From Alteromonadaceae bacterium 2753L.S.0a.02 (GTDB lineage: Bacteria > Pseudomonadota > Gammaproteobacteria > Pseudomonadales > Cellvibrionaceae), in contig VISH01000001.1 of NCBI GenBank assembly GCA_007827375.1, forward strand, positions 992,001 to 1,056,000: 64,000 nucleotides of DNA. The letters run 5' to 3'. The notes below the pieces were generated by a model. That model was not told the DNA's origin, searched no databases, and worked only from the letters and a program-made list of their open reading frames with translations. Of this stretch, positions 45,976 through 54,446 are shown one piece after another. The position numbers and the translations under genes were made by a program. How positions within the stretch are numbered: position 1 is the stretch's first letter; every line of letters begins with the position of its first letter.

Positions 45976-45998
45976 ATTCATGTACAAAATACATGAAT
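45976..45998. promoter_or_regulatory. Perfect inverted repeat overlapping the LysR start codon
   Basis: ATTCATGTA and TACATGAAT (9 bp, 5-bp spacer) form a perfect dyad containing a T-N11-A core typical of LysR operators. The second half includes the first two bases of the regulator's ATG (45997). Binding there would block its own translation or transcription and lies about 100 bases upstream of the divergent SDR gene. Confidence 0.6.
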
Positions 45999-46887
45999 GG
46001 ATCTACGAACCCTCACTCTATTCTGTGATGTTGCCGAGCTGGGCAGCTTTGCAGAGGCCGCCCGCAAGCAGCGGCGCGATCCCTCCCAGGTGTCCCGTAT
46101 TATCGCCGGGCTGGAGCAGCAACTGGCATTGCGGCTGTTTACCCGCAGCACACGGCGCCTGTCGCTTACCGAGGCCGGTGAGCGCTACCTACTGCGCGTA
46201 CGCCCCATTCTCGATGAACTCTCCGCAGCCGAAGAAGAAGCGCGTCAGCTCACCCAAGTTCCCAGTGGCCGCTTACGCCTAACCGCTTCCACCGCTTTTG
46301 GCCAAGTGTGGCTATTGCCCAGGCTCGGTGAATTTTATCGTCGCTACCCTGACATCAATCTCGACATTGTTCTCAGCGATGAAAACCTGGATTTAATCGC
46401 CGCCGATATCGATTTGGCCATCCGCCTCGCACCCAGCCTGCAATCACACCTTGTCGGCCGGCAATTGCTGCAAACCCGTTATCGGGTAGTTGCCAGCCCC
46501 CACTATCTCGCACACAATGCCCGCCTTCATAAACCTGAAGACATTACTCAGCATAATTGCGTGGTGCTCAACCTTGCGAACTACCGTTCGCGCTGGTTGT
46601 TCAAGCAGCTGGGCCAAACCCCGCTGGAAATTAAAATTCAATCGCGCATGCTGGTATCTAATGCCTTGGCATTGCGGGAATGCTTATTACAAGGTATTGG
46701 TCCTGGCCTAGTGGCCGAGTGGGTGATCGCTGAGGAACTGGCGAACGGAGAACTCCAGGATATCTTCCCGGATTGGCAAATAAGCGCCACCGATTTTAAT
46801 ACCGGTGCCTGGTTGTTATACCCTTCACGGCAATACCTGCCGCAAAAAACGCGGGTCATGATTGAGTATTTGTTAAACCAGCAATAA
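45997..46887 (+). CDS. LysR-family transcriptional regulator
   Basis: This 296-residue protein has an N-terminal winged helix-turn-helix (LRTLTLFCDVAELGSFAEAA, SQVSRIIAGLEQQLALRLFTRSTR split as SQVSRIIAGLEQQL and LFTRSTRRLSLTEAG). A periplasmic-binding-like effector domain (about 90-290: GRLRLTASTAFGQVWLLPRL, DLIAADIDLAIRLAP) follows. It resembles the CrgA/YafC group of LysR regulators often found next to SDR or quinone-oxidoreductase genes. The ATG overlaps the inverted repeat at 45976-45998 and has no good ribosome-binding site. It is divergent from the SDR gene and likely regulates it. Confidence 0.9.
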   Translation: MDLRTLTLFCDVAELGSFAEAARKQRRDPSQVSRIIAGLEQQLALRLFTRSTRRLSLTEAGERYLLRVRPILDELSAAEEEARQLTQVPSGRLRLTASTAFGQVWLLPRLGEFYRRYPDINLDIVLSDENLDLIAADIDLAIRLAPSLQSHLVGRQLLQTRYRVVASPHYLAHNARLHKPEDITQHNCVVLNLANYRSRWLFKQLGQTPLEIKIQSRMLVSNALALRECLLQGIGPGLVAEWVIAEELANGELQDIFPDWQISATDFNTGAWLLYPSRQYLPQKTRVMIEYLLNQQ

Positions 46888-46927
46888 TTATTGCTGGCGT
46901 CACTAAATTATAAAAAGAGAAAATTGA

Positions 46928-47410
46928 ATGAATTGGTTGGAATGGTTACAAAAGTGGAACATGGATCATTTGCAAATTGCCGACGAATTTCTACAGCGGC
47001 CGTTTGCCCCGCAGGAGGCCGATAAAAAGGCCGCCTGGGAATTGTATGTGGAAATTCTTACGCGCATTACCACCCATCCCCTAGCGCAAAATATTGGCGA
47101 AGAACAACACGCGCTGGGAAGTGTTTACTCGTTATTTCCGACAAGCAGAGAAGTGTTGCGAAGATACGGTCGCGACTGTCTGGAATTCAGCAAAATTGCC
47201 CTGCCAATTTTAAACCAGAAAATACGTCCTTTTACGGCCAAATGGCATCAGCGATCTATCGAAGGGGTATTCGATAATCCCGATACCTGCGAAGCTTTTC
47301 GAGCCGAAATAATACCACTCCAAACAGAATTAATCGCCTATGCAAAAATGCTGGGCGATATGGCAGGGGTACAGGAGGATCTCACCCAACTGGAAGTATC
47401 GAGTCAGTAA
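46928..47410 (+). CDS. Conserved-looking 160-residue protein of unknown function
   Basis: The soluble, mostly helical protein starts at ATG 46928 behind AGAGA, 40 bases after the LysR gene, so read-through is likely. It is rich in Trp and conserved-looking polar motifs: MNWLEWLQKWNMDHLQI, AAWELYVEILTRITTHPL, GEEQHALGSVYSLFPTSRE, RPFTAKWHQRSIEGVF and YAKMLGDMAGVQEDL. I have the impression of a family of similar proteins in diverse bacteria but cannot name it. No signal peptide, membrane span or catalytic motif is seen. Confidence 0.7.
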   Translation: MNWLEWLQKWNMDHLQIADEFLQRPFAPQEADKKAAWELYVEILTRITTHPLAQNIGEEQHALGSVYSLFPTSREVLRRYGRDCLEFSKIALPILNQKIRPFTAKWHQRSIEGVFDNPDTCEAFRAEIIPLQTELIAYAKMLGDMAGVQEDLTQLEVSSQ

Positions 47411-47621
47411 TTCTAAGCAATACAGCATCACCTTAAACGATAAATATTTTTAACGAAAGTTACTGCCTTTAGAAATCAAAACAAACATTTTTTTTAAGAA
47501 ATTTAAATGTTTCTTTAAATCGCTACCCCATTAATCTTGACGACGATTCTTCCATTAAAAATCTCCCATGAAGAACCACTAAAGGAGTAAGCATGCTGCC
47601 TCAAGAAATAAACAAGCAACT

Positions 47622-47643
47622 AACGGGCTGCGGCCCGTTTTTT
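47622..47643 (+). terminator. Intrinsic terminator
   Basis: AACGGGC-TGCG-GCCCGTT followed by TTTT is a good plus-strand terminator, about 210 bases after the 160-aa gene and touching the 3' end of the convergent trkH gene. A 30-codon frame with AAAGGAG (47593-47685) runs through it, so a very short independent transcript is possible. Confidence 0.8.
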
Positions 47644-49096
47644 AACGCTGCCAAAACTTGGGAGAAAGCAGCGCTAATACCGTGAAATATTCGAGCCGCC
47701 CCAGAATCATCGCGAAGCTCAACACCCAGGTTCCGGTATCGCTAACCGGCTGGAAATTGCTGCCCAGCTCACCAAAAGCAGGGCCCAATACGTTTACGCA
47801 AGCAGCGACCGCAGTGAGTGAGGTCCAGAAGTCGAGATCGGTGGCCATTAAAGCAAGCGTCAAGAAAAGGCTTATTACTGTGGTAAGGAAGATAAACGAC
47901 ATGGTCGCATTAAGTACCGAGTTTTCAATAGCCCGCCCCTGATAGTGAATTGAAAACATGCCCCAGTTATGCACCAGGCGTTTCATCTCTCTGCCGATGT
48001 ACTTTACCGCGAGGATATTGCGCACAAATTTGGTTCCACCGGCAGTTGAACCGGCACAGCCACCCAGATAACCGGCCAGCACCAGTAAAAAAGTCGCAAT
48101 AAAGGGCCACTCGGTAAAACTGCCGGCACCGTAGCCGGTGCTGGTGATAAACGACACCACATGAAAAAGCGCAGTATTTAAGGTCGCACTGGAGGCACTG
48201 TACTGGTGACTGTGCCACAGTATCCAGGTAATAATTACCGTTAAGATGAGCACCACTAATATAAAAACACGGTTTTCTTCATCGCGCCAATAATCGAATA
48301 ACCGGTGTGAGTGCCAAACACGAAAATGCAGCGCAAAATTAATCGCACCGGCCAGCATAAAGATATCGGAAATAATCAACAGCCTTGCACTGTTGTAATA
48401 ACCCATGCTGGCATCGTGCGTCGAAAAGCCACCGGTACTCACCGTGGTAAAACTGTGGGCAATGGCATCGAACGCCGACATACCTCCCGCGTAATAGGCA
48501 ATCGCACAGAGCACCGTAATGCTCACATAAACCAACCACAAGTGGTGCGCCGTGTTGGCAATGCGCGGCGTGAGCTTATCATCTTTTATGGGGCCTGGCG
48601 TTTCGGCTTTGAGTAAGCGCATTCCGCCAACATTTAACATGGGCAGTACCGCTACCACAAAAATCACCACACCCAAGCCACCCAGCCACTGCAGAAACTG
48701 GCGGTACATTAAAAACGACTTGGGTAATTCATCCAGCCCAGTGAGTACTGTGGCACCCGTCGTGGTAAGCGCACTCACCGATTCAAATACCCCATCTGTA
48801 ATCGACACACCGGTGACATTAATAATGGGAATAGCTCCGGTTAAACCCATTGCCACCCAGGTAACCACCGCGTACTGCAATGCGGTGCGATAACCAATGC
48901 TCTGGGTGTTAATGCGTTTTTTAAATAGTGATAACAGGAGTGAACAGGCCAGCAGCAATAACGCCGGCGTTAGAAATTCCACTTCTTCATGATCGTCAAA
49001 CACATAATGAGAAATTACCGCAAACAGCAACTGCACCGAACCCATCAAACCCAATGGGAGTGCCAGTAGAAATAATGTGAGAGAGCGGTTGTTCAT
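47642..49096 (-). CDS. trkH: Trk-type potassium uptake protein TrkH
   Basis: This 484-residue integral membrane protein has about ten or more hydrophobic segments and four repeated pore loops. The selectivity-filter motifs are ALTTTGATV, TVSTGGFST, ITSTGYGAG and CVNVLGPAF, the expected four glycines of the Trk/Ktr/HKT superfamily. TrkH passes K+ through the inner membrane and needs the cytosolic NAD-binding regulator TrkA, which is not encoded nearby. This matches enterobacteria, where trkA and trkH are unlinked. Length fits TrkH/TrkG (about 483). Monocistronic. Confidence 0.93.
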   Translation of the reverse strand: MNNRSLTLFLLALPLGLMGSVQLLFAVISHYVFDDHEEVEFLTPALLLLACSLLLSLFKKRINTQSIGYRTALQYAVVTWVAMGLTGAIPIINVTGVSITDGVFESVSALTTTGATVLTGLDELPKSFLMYRQFLQWLGGLGVVIFVVAVLPMLNVGGMRLLKAETPGPIKDDKLTPRIANTAHHLWLVYVSITVLCAIAYYAGGMSAFDAIAHSFTTVSTGGFSTHDASMGYYNSARLLIISDIFMLAGAINFALHFRVWHSHRLFDYWRDEENRVFILVVLILTVIITWILWHSHQYSASSATLNTALFHVVSFITSTGYGAGSFTEWPFIATFLLVLAGYLGGCAGSTAGGTKFVRNILAVKYIGREMKRLVHNWGMFSIHYQGRAIENSVLNATMSFIFLTTVISLFLTLALMATDLDFWTSLTAVAACVNVLGPAFGELGSNFQPVSDTGTWVLSFAMILGRLEYFTVLALLSPKFWQR

Positions 49097-49161
49097 CCAG
49101 ACGGGCCATTAACACTGCAGTGCCACAGTTACACGGTAAAACGAGTTTAGCGACTAAAGTA

Positions 49162-49446
49162 CTATACTACAGGAGGCCCGCGAATAGTTTCAGGCGCAAC
49201 ACGACGCGACGCCATCGCACTGTGCAAAGAGGGGAGGCGCAATAGACGGCCAAGCCAAAAAGAAAAAAGTCCAGGATTTGGGGCGAGGCTGGAGTCGAAA
49301 ATGTTGCAGTCATTAGTATCCTGGTTTTCACTGTCACACAACTCAATAGCCACAGAAAACAACGGGTCTCCCGCGACCAAAAAAATTTCGGCCTTGGCAA
49401 ACGTGGCGCAAGTGATTAGAAAACTAAAACATACAACTTTCAACAT
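49162..49446 (-). CDS. Possible small exported protein
   Basis: The 94-codon frame opens with a convincing signal peptide (LKVVCFSFLITCATFAKA). Its mature part has two cysteines (IELCDSENQDTNDCNIF) and then a basic, less protein-like tail. The ribosome-binding site is weak. Upstream lie a Fur-box-like site, a possible promoter and several hairpins. It could be a small periplasmic protein or a decayed gene; no family is recognised. Confidence 0.4.
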   Translation of the reverse strand: MLKVVCFSFLITCATFAKAEIFLVAGDPLFSVAIELCDSENQDTNDCNIFDSSLAPNPGLFSFWLGRLLRLPSLHSAMASRRVAPETIRGPPVV

Positions 49447-49731
49447 AACCCAAATTCCATCAGCAGGAGCGGGACCTTGGCCCGCACCGCCGCAAGACGA
49501 TACGCCCCTGCGCTTGTGGCGCAGTGGTGCACCTGCGCGAACTATAGTCCCGCCTGAGTGAGAAATAAAGCGCCTTTTTGCTGCGAAACAGGGTTTATTA
49601 GCGTTGCGTCAAAGAGGCAGGTAAGTCATGTTGTGACAAGAAAAGGCGCCGGGCAAGGCCGCGAACGCCCTGAGGAGAGTGGCTGATAATGCGCGATGCA
49701 TTAACAAGATGGGGTACATCCTACTGTCAAT
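49447..49731 (-). other. Structured upstream region with alternative hairpins
   Basis: Read on the minus strand, this region holds GCGCAG-CTGCGC-GCGCAG (within about 49508-49542), where the central arm can pair with either neighbour. GCGGG/CCCGC lies closer to the start codon of the 94-aa frame. GCGCCTTTT (near 49570) and AAAAGGCGC (near 49642) form a longer-range pair. There is no coding frame above 30 codons with good signals. It looks like a structured leader or a small RNA region, not identified. Confidence 0.35.
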
Positions 49732-49750
49732 GAGAACGATTATCAATAAT
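49732..49750 (-). promoter_or_regulatory. Fur-box-like site overlapping a possible promoter
   Basis: GAGAACGATTATCAATAAT matches the 19-bp Fur consensus (GATAATGATTATCATTATC) at 14 of 19 positions by eye. On the minus strand it is followed directly by TTGACA, 17 bases and TTGTTA, a plausible sigma-70 promoter reading towards the 94-aa frame. Iron control is therefore likely for that transcript. Confidence 0.5.
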
Positions 49751-49945
49751 TTTTAGGTGCCAATTTGATTTGGATCGTGTTTCACCAATGATTTCCACCA
49801 GTGGCACCAGCGGCAAATCAGCAACACATATTCTGCTCGCAATCCGTTGTCTATTCATAAATTAACAAACGAATACTAGCGCATTCCATGCGAATCGGGG
49901 CAAGACAGCATTAACCAATGCAAACAAATTAACATGCAAAATAAA

Positions 49946-51955
49946 TTAAAAAGAATAACTGACCTGAGCTGACACATTACGGCTTTCATCTTGCAAGCCC
50001 TCCGGTCGGCCGTCAGTATATTGCACGTAATTGTCGCGGTTGAAAATATTGCGGATTGCTACGCCTAACCTCCAGTTAAATGTATTCGCCCAGTTCATCA
50101 CAATATCTGTTCGAAAATAATCATCAGGATTAACAGAATTTCCTGAATTTGTGAGGTAATTTTCGTAAATCATATATCGGTTAACACAGTTTAATTGCCA
50201 TTGGCTGGAGATTTGATACCCCACGTTAAAATCTGCCAACCACTGCGGAAAGCGCGTGTAGGTTTCACCTGAAGTTTCGTTTTTATCGTGCACATAGCTC
50301 GCTGCTGCTTCGACTAACCAACTTTGCCAACGGCCGGTAATCTGGTACTCGGCACCTTGCGCAGTGCTACGACCCAGATTGGTAAACTGAACAATGGCAC
50401 CATTAATAGGTGTTTCCAAAATGTAGGGTTCTATGGTTTCGTTCCACTCGTTGTAAAACAAAGTAAGATTGTGAAAGAGGGTTGTCGTTGCAAGGGTGTA
50501 TTTCAGTTCAATACTTTTTAAGCGTTCGGGTTCAAGATTGGGATTGGCGGCAACAGGGCCACTGCGGAATCGTTCGTACAACAAAGGCGCCCGGAAACCC
50601 TCACCGTAGGTGAGATGTAAAATTTGATTTTTTGAAAGCGCTTGTGACAAACCGAAACGTGGCGTGTACTGATCGCTGAAATCGCTGTAGTGATCCCAGC
50701 GCAAGCCATAACTTAACAACAGACCTTTGTTGCCCACAGCTTGGCGACCATCGACCACCACGCTGTGCAATTCTCTCTCAAACCCGGGGCCGGGCAGCTT
50801 AAAGGCGTCTCCCCAGTCTTCACCCGGGTTTCTTTCCTGGCGGGTAAATTTTTCAAAACGCGATACTAAATATTCATAACCGTAAGTTAAATATTGGTTT
50901 TCACCAAAATCGAGGGTGTGATGCAGCTGCACGCCCCTGTGACTTTCTTCGCGTTGTGTTACGTATTCTTGCGCAATACTCGCCAGGTTAGTGACATCAA
51001 TGTGAAAACGATCCTGGTACTGCCAATAAAACATCATGGCGTTAACATGACTGTTGTCGTTCGCAGCGTATTCGGCCCCCAGTTTTGACAATTGCATATC
51101 GTCGCTGTAATCGGTTTTATCCTTGGGCCCATGGTCGCCAAGCCCCGAGGTGCCTGCACCCACAAGTTCTTGCGCATCAAATTTCTGACCATAAATTGTC
51201 GCGTGCCAGTTGAAGGCTCCCGAGGTATGGCGATATTTTGCGAGTAGGTTAGAATTTTTTCGCGCGTTGCGACGCGCACTGACTCCCGGATCACCAGTGT
51301 TGTTATCGACGTAGCTGTAGGCTTGATCAACATCGCCGATATTGCGATACGCCATACCCAGGGTAAGGTCGCTGCCAGCGCGACTCATGTTGCCGGTCAG
51401 CGCAGCTGCGGAATAATCAAACGACCCAAATGCGACGCTGGCGTGTCCTCCGCTACCTTTCGGGTCGAGTGTTTCCAGGCTTAAAACTCCGTGAAATGCA
51501 GCATTGCCATGTAATGATGAACCGGGGCCACGAATTAATTCGGAGGACTGCAACAGGTTCAAATCGAACCCGTCTAAAGCCATGGTGCCGCCGAACTCAC
51601 GTATTTTATTGATCGGTACGCCATCAAACCTGACCGCAATGCCAGCACTGGGGTCGGCATCAAGATAGCCTCGCACAGCGACCACGCGCGATGCACCCCG
51701 TCCAATGTTGGCGACGGTAGAGGGCATACGATTGAGCAATTCACCCAGATTGCGCACGCCCAAGCGCTCCCAATCATCGCGGTGGGAGGGCGTCACACTG
51801 TAACTGGTATGAGCAAGCGGTTCTTCCACCAAAGCCGTGCTCTTAACTTGAACGTGAATGAGTTGTTCGAGGCTCATGGAAAACAACTCATTCTGCTGCG
51901 CCAATGACACATTGGAAATGCTGACAAGTAATAGCGCGAGCAGTGCGATGCGCAT
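49946..51955 (-). CDS. TonB-dependent receptor (tandem copy A)
   Basis: The 669-residue protein has a signal peptide (ALLALLLVSISNVSLA) and a short TonB-box-like region. The plug domain (about 40-165) shows VRNLGELLNRMPSTVANI, RVVAVRGYLD and SELIRGPGSSLHGNAAFHGV; the barrel ends in Phe (SAQVSYSF). C-terminal signatures include LGVAIRNIFNRDNYVQY. It starts behind AAAGGAA and follows its equal-length paralogue 158 nt upstream. The plug resembles the siderophore/colicin-type receptors; the ligand is not known. A Fur-like site lies downstream, not in its promoter. Confidence 0.9.
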   Translation of the reverse strand: MRIALLALLLVSISNVSLAQQNELFSMSLEQLIHVQVKSTALVEEPLAHTSYSVTPSHRDDWERLGVRNLGELLNRMPSTVANIGRGASRVVAVRGYLDADPSAGIAVRFDGVPINKIREFGGTMALDGFDLNLLQSSELIRGPGSSLHGNAAFHGVLSLETLDPKGSGGHASVAFGSFDYSAAALTGNMSRAGSDLTLGMAYRNIGDVDQAYSYVDNNTGDPGVSARRNARKNSNLLAKYRHTSGAFNWHATIYGQKFDAQELVGAGTSGLGDHGPKDKTDYSDDMQLSKLGAEYAANDNSHVNAMMFYWQYQDRFHIDVTNLASIAQEYVTQREESHRGVQLHHTLDFGENQYLTYGYEYLVSRFEKFTRQERNPGEDWGDAFKLPGPGFERELHSVVVDGRQAVGNKGLLLSYGLRWDHYSDFSDQYTPRFGLSQALSKNQILHLTYGEGFRAPLLYERFRSGPVAANPNLEPERLKSIELKYTLATTTLFHNLTLFYNEWNETIEPYILETPINGAIVQFTNLGRSTAQGAEYQITGRWQSWLVEAAASYVHDKNETSGETYTRFPQWLADFNVGYQISSQWQLNCVNRYMIYENYLTNSGNSVNPDDYFRTDIVMNWANTFNWRLGVAIRNIFNRDNYVQYTDGRPEGLQDESRNVSAQVSYSF

Positions 51956-52113
51956 GTCGTGTTCCTTTGCTAAAAAATCCCCAAAAAATATACGACCAAT
52001 TAATCACGCAACCACGATCGCAACAGCAAACGATAGCATACCCTTCTGTTTCGCTGGTTTCGAGTTTTGCATCATCAATTTGTGCTGTAAGGGACGGCAT
52101 CTCATGCTGTATC

Positions 52114-54123
52114 TTAAAAAGCGTAGCGCAGCCGCACTGAAAAATTTTGGCTCTCATCCCGATAACCGTCTACTTGACGCTCGAGACGATAATAGCTCTG
52201 CTCGCGATCAAATATATTGCGCACAACAAAATCGAGATCCCACGCAGTGCCTATTTCCCAATTTAAAACCACATCTGTGCGCATATAATTATCGCCAGCC
52301 ATCGCTCGCAAACCATCATGAGAAACCTCCGGCAAATACGCGTATCGATTATTGCAGTAGAGAATTAGATCGGAAGTAAATTGATAACCGAGCTGCAGGC
52401 CCGCCAACCAGTGTGGGAAGGGAATATAGTAGCGCGGCTCTTCATCGCCTTTGTCACGGATGTAGGAAATATAAAATTCCGTCTGCAAATTTCGCCAATG
52501 ACCGCGCACTTCATATTCCAGGCCCCATGAAGAACTCTCGCCGGCATTTTCGAAACGCACACTAAAATTGTCGTTATCGGCTGCTCGCACTGGCTGGATG
52601 GCTTCCTGCCAACGGTTGCGAAATGCTGTAAGTAGATGTACCAGGCGCGGCCCTTCGTAACTGTATTTCAGATCCAAACTTTGCAGCTTTTCGGGTTTTA
52701 ATTGCGGGTTCTCGCGTACTTGAGCATTACCTTTAATCTCATAAACCGAGGGTGCACGGAATCCTTCACCGTAAGAAACATGTAAACGGTGGCGTTGCGC
52801 AAAAGCTTGAGACAAGGCGACGCGCGGCGTCAGTTGTTGGTCGAAATCGTTATAGTTATCCCAACGCACGCCGTACGCCAGCTGCAAACCAGAACCATTA
52901 AGTTGCTGGTGTCCGTCTACTAAAAAGCTGTGCAGATCGCGATGATAGCCGGCACCTGCCACGCCTCGGTTATTACTTGCGGGAGGATTTTCCCACTGGC
53001 TGATATCATCCAGTCGATCACTTTTATACTCGTAGCCCCAGGTGAAATCGCTGTGTTTGGCAAAGGTAAGCGTATCGTGGAATTGCAGCCCCCAGTGAGA
53101 TTCCTCCCGCCAGGTTTTGTAGTCGTAGCCCAGTAAAGCCAGATTCGTTAGATCGATGTGATACTCGTCCTGGTATTGCCAGTAATAGCTGAAGAGCTCC
53201 AAGCGACGATTTTTGTGTGGGCGATGGGTACCACCCAATTTTAAGAATTGCATCTTATCGTGATAGTCCGAATGATCACTGGCACCCTGATTACCGAAAT
53301 CTGTTAAACCCACACCAGGCAGTTGTTGCGCCTTAAAATCCAATAAAAATACCGTCGTTTCAAGCGAGAGGGCACCGGGTTCATATCGGTATTTAAATAA
53401 TAGATTGCTGCTCTCTCTGGCGTTTTTACGATACCCGGTTTGCGCTTCCCCCGTTGCCGAATCGGGGTAACGATAAGCCTGCCTCATATCGCCAATAGAA
53501 CGCTGTGCCGCGCCCAGCGTTACTGCATGAGCGCCGTTAACCACATTCCCCTGTAAGGCAACAGCGGCATCATCCAAGGTACCCAGCTCCGCATGGCCGC
53601 GGACTTGTGTTTGCTTGGCTTGCAGCATTTCCAGGCTGAGCACACCATGAAATGCATCGTTGCCATGCAATGCGGAACCAGGGCCGCGGATCAGTTCAAC
53701 AGACTGCAGCAGAGACAGGTCGAAGCCATCCAGAGCCATCTGGCCGCCGCCCTCCCTGATCTTATTTATAGGCACCCCATCGAGTCGAACCGCCGTGCCC
53801 GTATTTGGTTCAGTGCTCAAATAACCGCGAATAGCGATAAGCCGAGATTGCCCCAAACTAATGGGCGCAATTGTGGAAGGCAGAGTATTTAACAGATCGC
53901 CGACATTGCGCACCGCCAGGCCCCGCCATTCCTGCGCATTAACCTGTGACACGCTGTAACTGGTTTCCAGCAGAGTTTCTTCCACGAAGGAAGTGCTGGT
54001 CACTTCAACTGAAAGCAGTTGCTCTAGCGTTAAATTGAAGATATTGGTATCGGCATTGGCTGAGCCTGCTATCTGCAACATCAACAGGAGGCCAATCGAT
54101 TTATAGGTTTTATTATCGATCAT
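52114..54123 (-). CDS. TonB-dependent receptor (tandem copy B)
   Basis: The 669-residue protein has the same architecture as copy A. Features are a signal peptide ending GSANA, plug motifs VRNVGDLLNTLPSTIAPI, RLIAIRGYLST and VELIRGPGSALHGNDAFHGV, and a barrel ending SVRLRYAF. The two share long co-linear motifs (GVPINKIRE, MALDGFDL, SYGEGFRAP) with clear divergence, so they come from an old duplication. It is the first gene of the pair, divergent from the nitrate assimilation genes. The ligand is unknown. Confidence 0.9.
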   Translation of the reverse strand: MIDNKTYKSIGLLLMLQIAGSANADTNIFNLTLEQLLSVEVTSTSFVEETLLETSYSVSQVNAQEWRGLAVRNVGDLLNTLPSTIAPISLGQSRLIAIRGYLSTEPNTGTAVRLDGVPINKIREGGGQMALDGFDLSLLQSVELIRGPGSALHGNDAFHGVLSLEMLQAKQTQVRGHAELGTLDDAAVALQGNVVNGAHAVTLGAAQRSIGDMRQAYRYPDSATGEAQTGYRKNARESSNLLFKYRYEPGALSLETTVFLLDFKAQQLPGVGLTDFGNQGASDHSDYHDKMQFLKLGGTHRPHKNRRLELFSYYWQYQDEYHIDLTNLALLGYDYKTWREESHWGLQFHDTLTFAKHSDFTWGYEYKSDRLDDISQWENPPASNNRGVAGAGYHRDLHSFLVDGHQQLNGSGLQLAYGVRWDNYNDFDQQLTPRVALSQAFAQRHRLHVSYGEGFRAPSVYEIKGNAQVRENPQLKPEKLQSLDLKYSYEGPRLVHLLTAFRNRWQEAIQPVRAADNDNFSVRFENAGESSSWGLEYEVRGHWRNLQTEFYISYIRDKGDEEPRYYIPFPHWLAGLQLGYQFTSDLILYCNNRYAYLPEVSHDGLRAMAGDNYMRTDVVLNWEIGTAWDLDFVVRNIFDREQSYYRLERQVDGYRDESQNFSVRLRYAF

Positions 54124-54340
54124 CCCTCGAGGCCTTATTAACGAGACTCAACTTAGTATAGTTCATCGGCTTGGCGGGCTAATTTGCGGCCCAGCCTACA
54201 AGCCACCAGCACCTCAAAGGTGCGACCCTTTCGCCCACCCTAATAACCACTAGCTCTGCTGGTTCAGTTCTTGCTAAATGCCTTGGCCCTTAGGTAAAAA
54301 GCGGTGTTTTTGGGAAAAAACGCACAAATATAGTGCCCAT

Positions 54341-54421
54341 CGCCCAAATTCAGTGAATTTTAATTTCATTAATGAGCATCCCTGACACAGATCGGGAATC
54401 GATTTGGGCGAAAAACGCCCC
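54341..54421 (+). promoter_or_regulatory. Leader of the nitrate genes with competing base-pairing
   Basis: CGCCCAAAT (54341-54349) is complementary to ATTTGGGCG (54402-54410), while GGGCG (54406-54410) can instead pair with CGCCC (54416-54420) over AAAAA. The two structures exclude each other just upstream of the flavoprotein gene. No T-run follows, so a classical attenuator is not proven. Nitrate operons are often controlled by NasT/NasR RNA-binding antiterminators. Confidence 0.4.
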
Positions 54422-54446
54422 ATTATAAAGCAGATACAAGGTTCAC

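Noticed and set aside
49460..49560. tRNA-like appearance of the GC-rich hairpins upstream of the 94-aa frame
   Set aside because: No acceptor stem, no T-loop GTTCRANNC and no anticodon arm of correct size.
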